A DNA stretch of 14,771 bases, from contig JANPAR010000336.1 of NCBI GenBank assembly GCA_031430015.1, positions 1 to 14,771 on the forward strand, given 5' to 3'. The position numbers were made by a program, and so were the translations under genes. Positions 13,114-14,771 of this stretch are shown one piece after another. The DNA comes from CANJDH01 sp031430015. GTDB lineage: Bacteria; Pseudomonadota; Gammaproteobacteria; Burkholderiales; JAEUOS01. The stretch's first letter is position 1. Each line of letters opens with the position of its first letter. The notes below the pieces were generated by a model. That model was given only the letters and a program-made list of their open reading frames with translations, was not told the DNA's origin and did not search any database.

Positions 13114-13919
13114 GTTGGATAATTTCTTTCACCAAAAATGGCGCTGCCGATGCGTACCATAGTCGCACCTTCGAGGATCGCGGCTTCGAGATCGGCCGAC
13201 ATACCCATCGAGAGCGTGTCGAGCGGGGTGTCTAGTTCCTGGCCGCTGCTATTGAGCCGGTCAAACAAAAAGCGCAACGCGCGGTGCGGTGCGCGCTGCG
13301 CTGCGAGGCGCTGCGCTGCCCGCTCCGGGGCATCCATGTCCGCCACCGGCTCGGGGATCGACATCAGGCCGCGCAGTTTGAGACGCGGCAGCGCGGCGAT
13401 GGCCCGCGCGAGCGCAAGCGCTTCGGCGGGCATGACACCACTCTTGCTTGCTTCACCACTCACGTTGACCTGAAGGCAAATGTTGAGCGCGGGCAGATGC
13501 GCTGGGCGCTGTTCGGAAAGGCGCTGTGCGATCTTGAGACGGTCAACCGTGTGTACCCAGTCGAAGTGCTCCGCGACCTGGCGCGTCTTGTTGCTTTGCA
13601 GGGGGCCAATGAAATGCCACTCGATGGGGGCGGATGCGGATGCGGTTAGCGCCGTGATTTTCTCGACAGCTTCCTGCACGTAGTTCTCACCGAACACATG
13701 CTGTCCGGCGGCTAGCGCAGCACGCACTGCCCCAGCCGGAAAGGTTTTGCTGACGGCCACAACACGCACATCCTGGGGGGCGCGGCCGGCGCGGGCGCAG
13801 GCTGCCAGGATACGGTCGCGTACAGCAACAAGGCGCGCCCCGAGACCTGCCGCTTCTGCCGCAGCCGGGTCCGCCGTTCCTGCCGTGACTCCATCAGAGG
13901 GGCTTCCGGGCCGAGGCAT
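13110..13919 (-). CDS. YggS-family PLP-binding protein (PLP homeostasis)
   Basis: A single-domain PLP-binding barrel protein of 269 residues, thought to carry or buffer pyridoxal phosphate rather than catalyse a reaction. Numbering from Met 13919, the PLP lysine is Lys58 in VVAVSKTFPAGAV. HVFGENYVQEAVEK, EWHFIGPLQSNKTR, QVNVSGEASKSG, GLMSIPEP, LSMGMSADLEAAI and the phosphate-binding VRIGSAIFG are all recognisable. Most family members are about 230 residues; the extra length is a loose N-terminal tail and an Ala/Gln/Arg-rich stretch before the SMGMS segment. The frame is open to 14021, but Met 13919 is preferred because upstream residues are not conserved and run into the divergent pilT leader. 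The stop overlaps the proC start as ATGA. Confidence 0.92.
   Translation of the reverse strand: MPRPGSPSDGVTAGTADPAAAEAAGLGARLVAVRDRILAACARAGRAPQDVRVVAVSKTFPAGAVRAALAAGQHVFGENYVQEAVEKITALTASASAPIEWHFIGPLQSNKTRQVAEHFDWVHTVDRLKIAQRLSEQRPAHLPALNICLQVNVSGEASKSGVMPAEALALARAIAALPRLKLRGLMSIPEPVADMDAPERAAQRLAAQRAPHRALRFLFDRLNSSGQELDTPLDTLSMGMSADLEAAILEGATMVRIGSAIFGERNYPT
13293..13319. repeat. 12-base direct repeat inside the yggS-family gene
   Basis: GCGCTGCGCTGC is present at 13293-13304 and again at 13308-13319 with GAG between them, i.e. a 15-base period. It encodes the near-repeat AAQRL-AAQRA in a region that is longer than in typical YggS proteins. The frame is preserved, consistent with a small in-frame duplication. 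Confidence 0.65.
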
Positions 13920-14024
13920 GGTAATCTTTCGCTTCACAGGGTGGCCGCTCCAGATGGTGATGCGAGTGGCTGGTGCGGGTCTAAAACAGTGCCCGAGTGC
14001 GGCAGTTTCAGAGCAGAACACGCG

Positions 14025-14030
14025 AAGGAG
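14025..14030 (+). promoter_or_regulatory. Ribosome binding site of pilT
   Basis: AAGGAG lies 8 bases before ATG 14039-14041. It supports that start and shows that translation initiation of the interrupted gene is still intact. The 119-base divergent region (13920-14038) shows no convincing promoter in either direction. Confidence 0.8.
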
Positions 14031-14038
14031 AATTATAA

Positions 14039-14771
14039 ATGCCGATGGATATTTCAGAACTTTTGGCCTTCGTGGTCAAGAACAAGGCCTCCGACCTGCA
14101 CCTCTCGGCCGGCCTGCCGCCGATGATTCGCGTGCATGGCGACGTGCGCCGTATTAACCTGCCGGCCATGGATCACACCGAAGTCCACGGCATGATCTAC
14201 GACATCATGAACGACGGCCAGCGCAAGCACTACGAGGAAAATCTCGAGTGTGACTTCTCGTTCGCGATTCCGAACCTGGCGCGCTTTCGCGTCAATGCGT
14301 TCGTGCAGAACCGTGGTGCGGGCGCCGTGATGCGGACCATTCCGTCGATGATTTTGTCGCTTGAAGAGCTCAAGTGACCGAAGATTTTTGAAGAGTTGGC
14401 CGACCAGCCGCGCGGCGTGGTGCTGGTGACCGGCCCGACCGGCTCGGGCAAATCGACCACGTTGGCGGCAATGGTGAATCACAAAAATGAGGTCGAGTAC
14501 GGTCACATCCTGACGGTTGAAGACCCGATCGAGTTTGTGCATGAGTCCAAGAAATGTCTGATCAACCAGCGCGAAGTCGGGCCGCACACACTGTCGTTCA
14601 ACAACGCGCTGCGCTCGGCGCTGCGCGAAGACCCGGACGTGATCCTGGTCGGCGAGATGCGCGACCTGGAAACCATTCGCCTCGCGCTATCTGCGGCTGA
14701 GACCGGCCACTTGGTATTTGGCACCCTGCATACCTCGTCGGCAGCGAAGACAATTGACCGGATTGTGGACG
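14039..14771 (+). pseudogene. pilT: pilT, twitching-motility ATPase, interrupted by an in-frame TGA and cut by the window end
   Basis: PilT is the cytoplasmic hexameric ATPase that retracts type IV pili. The first 112 codons give a normal PilT N-domain (MDISELLAFVVKNKASDLHL, then AGLPPMIRVHGDVRRI and ARFRVNAFVQNRG). The frame then meets TGA at 14375-14377, inside SLEELK-stop-PKIFEEL. Without any frame change the sequence continues as unmistakable PilT: GPTGSGKST (Walker A, codons 132-140), the catalytic-glutamate region TVEDPIEFVHESKK, Walker B VILVGEMRD (codons 201-209) and GHLVFGTLHTSS. The stop-terminated product would lack the entire ATPase core. Everything outside that codon is conserved, so the change is recent, a sequencing error, or suppressed by readthrough. 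The ATG has AAGGAG 8 bases ahead. The gene runs past the right edge. Confidence 0.88.

Noticed and set aside
12250..13122. A 290-codon frame antisense to proC
   Set aside because: The ProC signatures on the other strand are unambiguous, and this frame is Gly/Cys/His-rich shadow sequence.
13920..14021. N-terminal extension of the yggS-family protein up to 14021
   Set aside because: The residues are unlike any YggS N-terminus and overlap the upstream region of pilT; Met 13919 is more likely.
14375..14377. The pilT TGA as a selenocysteine codon
   Set aside because: PilT is not a selenoprotein family, the position is a linker before Walker A, and no obvious SECIS-like hairpin follows immediately.

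Overview
The window is GC-rich, and high GC opens long antisense reading frames across most genes. The gene set (ubiA, recG, ridA, proC, a YggS-family gene and a type IV pilus pilT, in an order I know from that group) suggests a Gram-negative proteobacterium, most likely a betaproteobacterium. That is inference from gene content; no rRNA or tRNA is visible. Coding density is high. The two largest gaps between confident genes are 8153-8421 (269 bases, divergent, with a structured leader) and 11075-11253 (179 bases). No IS element, prophage gene, CRISPR array or tRNA was recognised.

Layout. (1) 3-140, plus strand: the tail of a small winged-helix regulator. (2) 170-3266, minus strand: an MFS transporter, an alpha/beta hydrolase and a glycerophosphodiester phosphodiesterase, joined by two 4-base GTGA overlaps. 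(3) 3336-8152, minus strand: a KimA-like APC-superfamily permease, an HtrA-like periplasmic protein that has lost all three catalytic residues, a 6-phosphogluconate-dehydrogenase-like oxidoreductase and a TauD/TfdA dioxygenase. The last three are joined by ATGA overlaps. A near-perfect 45-base hairpin sits just upstream of the permease. (4) 8422-12177, plus strand: ridA, recG and ubiA. ubiA has a good sigma-70-like promoter so close to its ATG that the mRNA may be leaderless. (5) 12268-13919, minus strand: yggS and proC, overlapping by ATGA. (6) 14039-14771, plus strand: pilT, interrupted by an in-frame TGA just before its Walker A motif and running off the window end.

How the genes fit together. 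Regions 4 to 6 are housekeeping: imine detoxification, fork rescue, ubiquinone synthesis, PLP homeostasis, proline synthesis and twitching motility. Region 3 is the most unusual part: a probable potassium or amino-acid importer is followed closely by a secreted pseudoprotease with a PDZ domain. The dehydrogenase and dioxygenase behind them could act in sequence on one small molecule, but the substrate cannot be read from sequence. I found no clear new defence or mobile system. The best leads are the triad-dead HtrA, the hairpin leader, the broken pilT and the leaderless ubiA.
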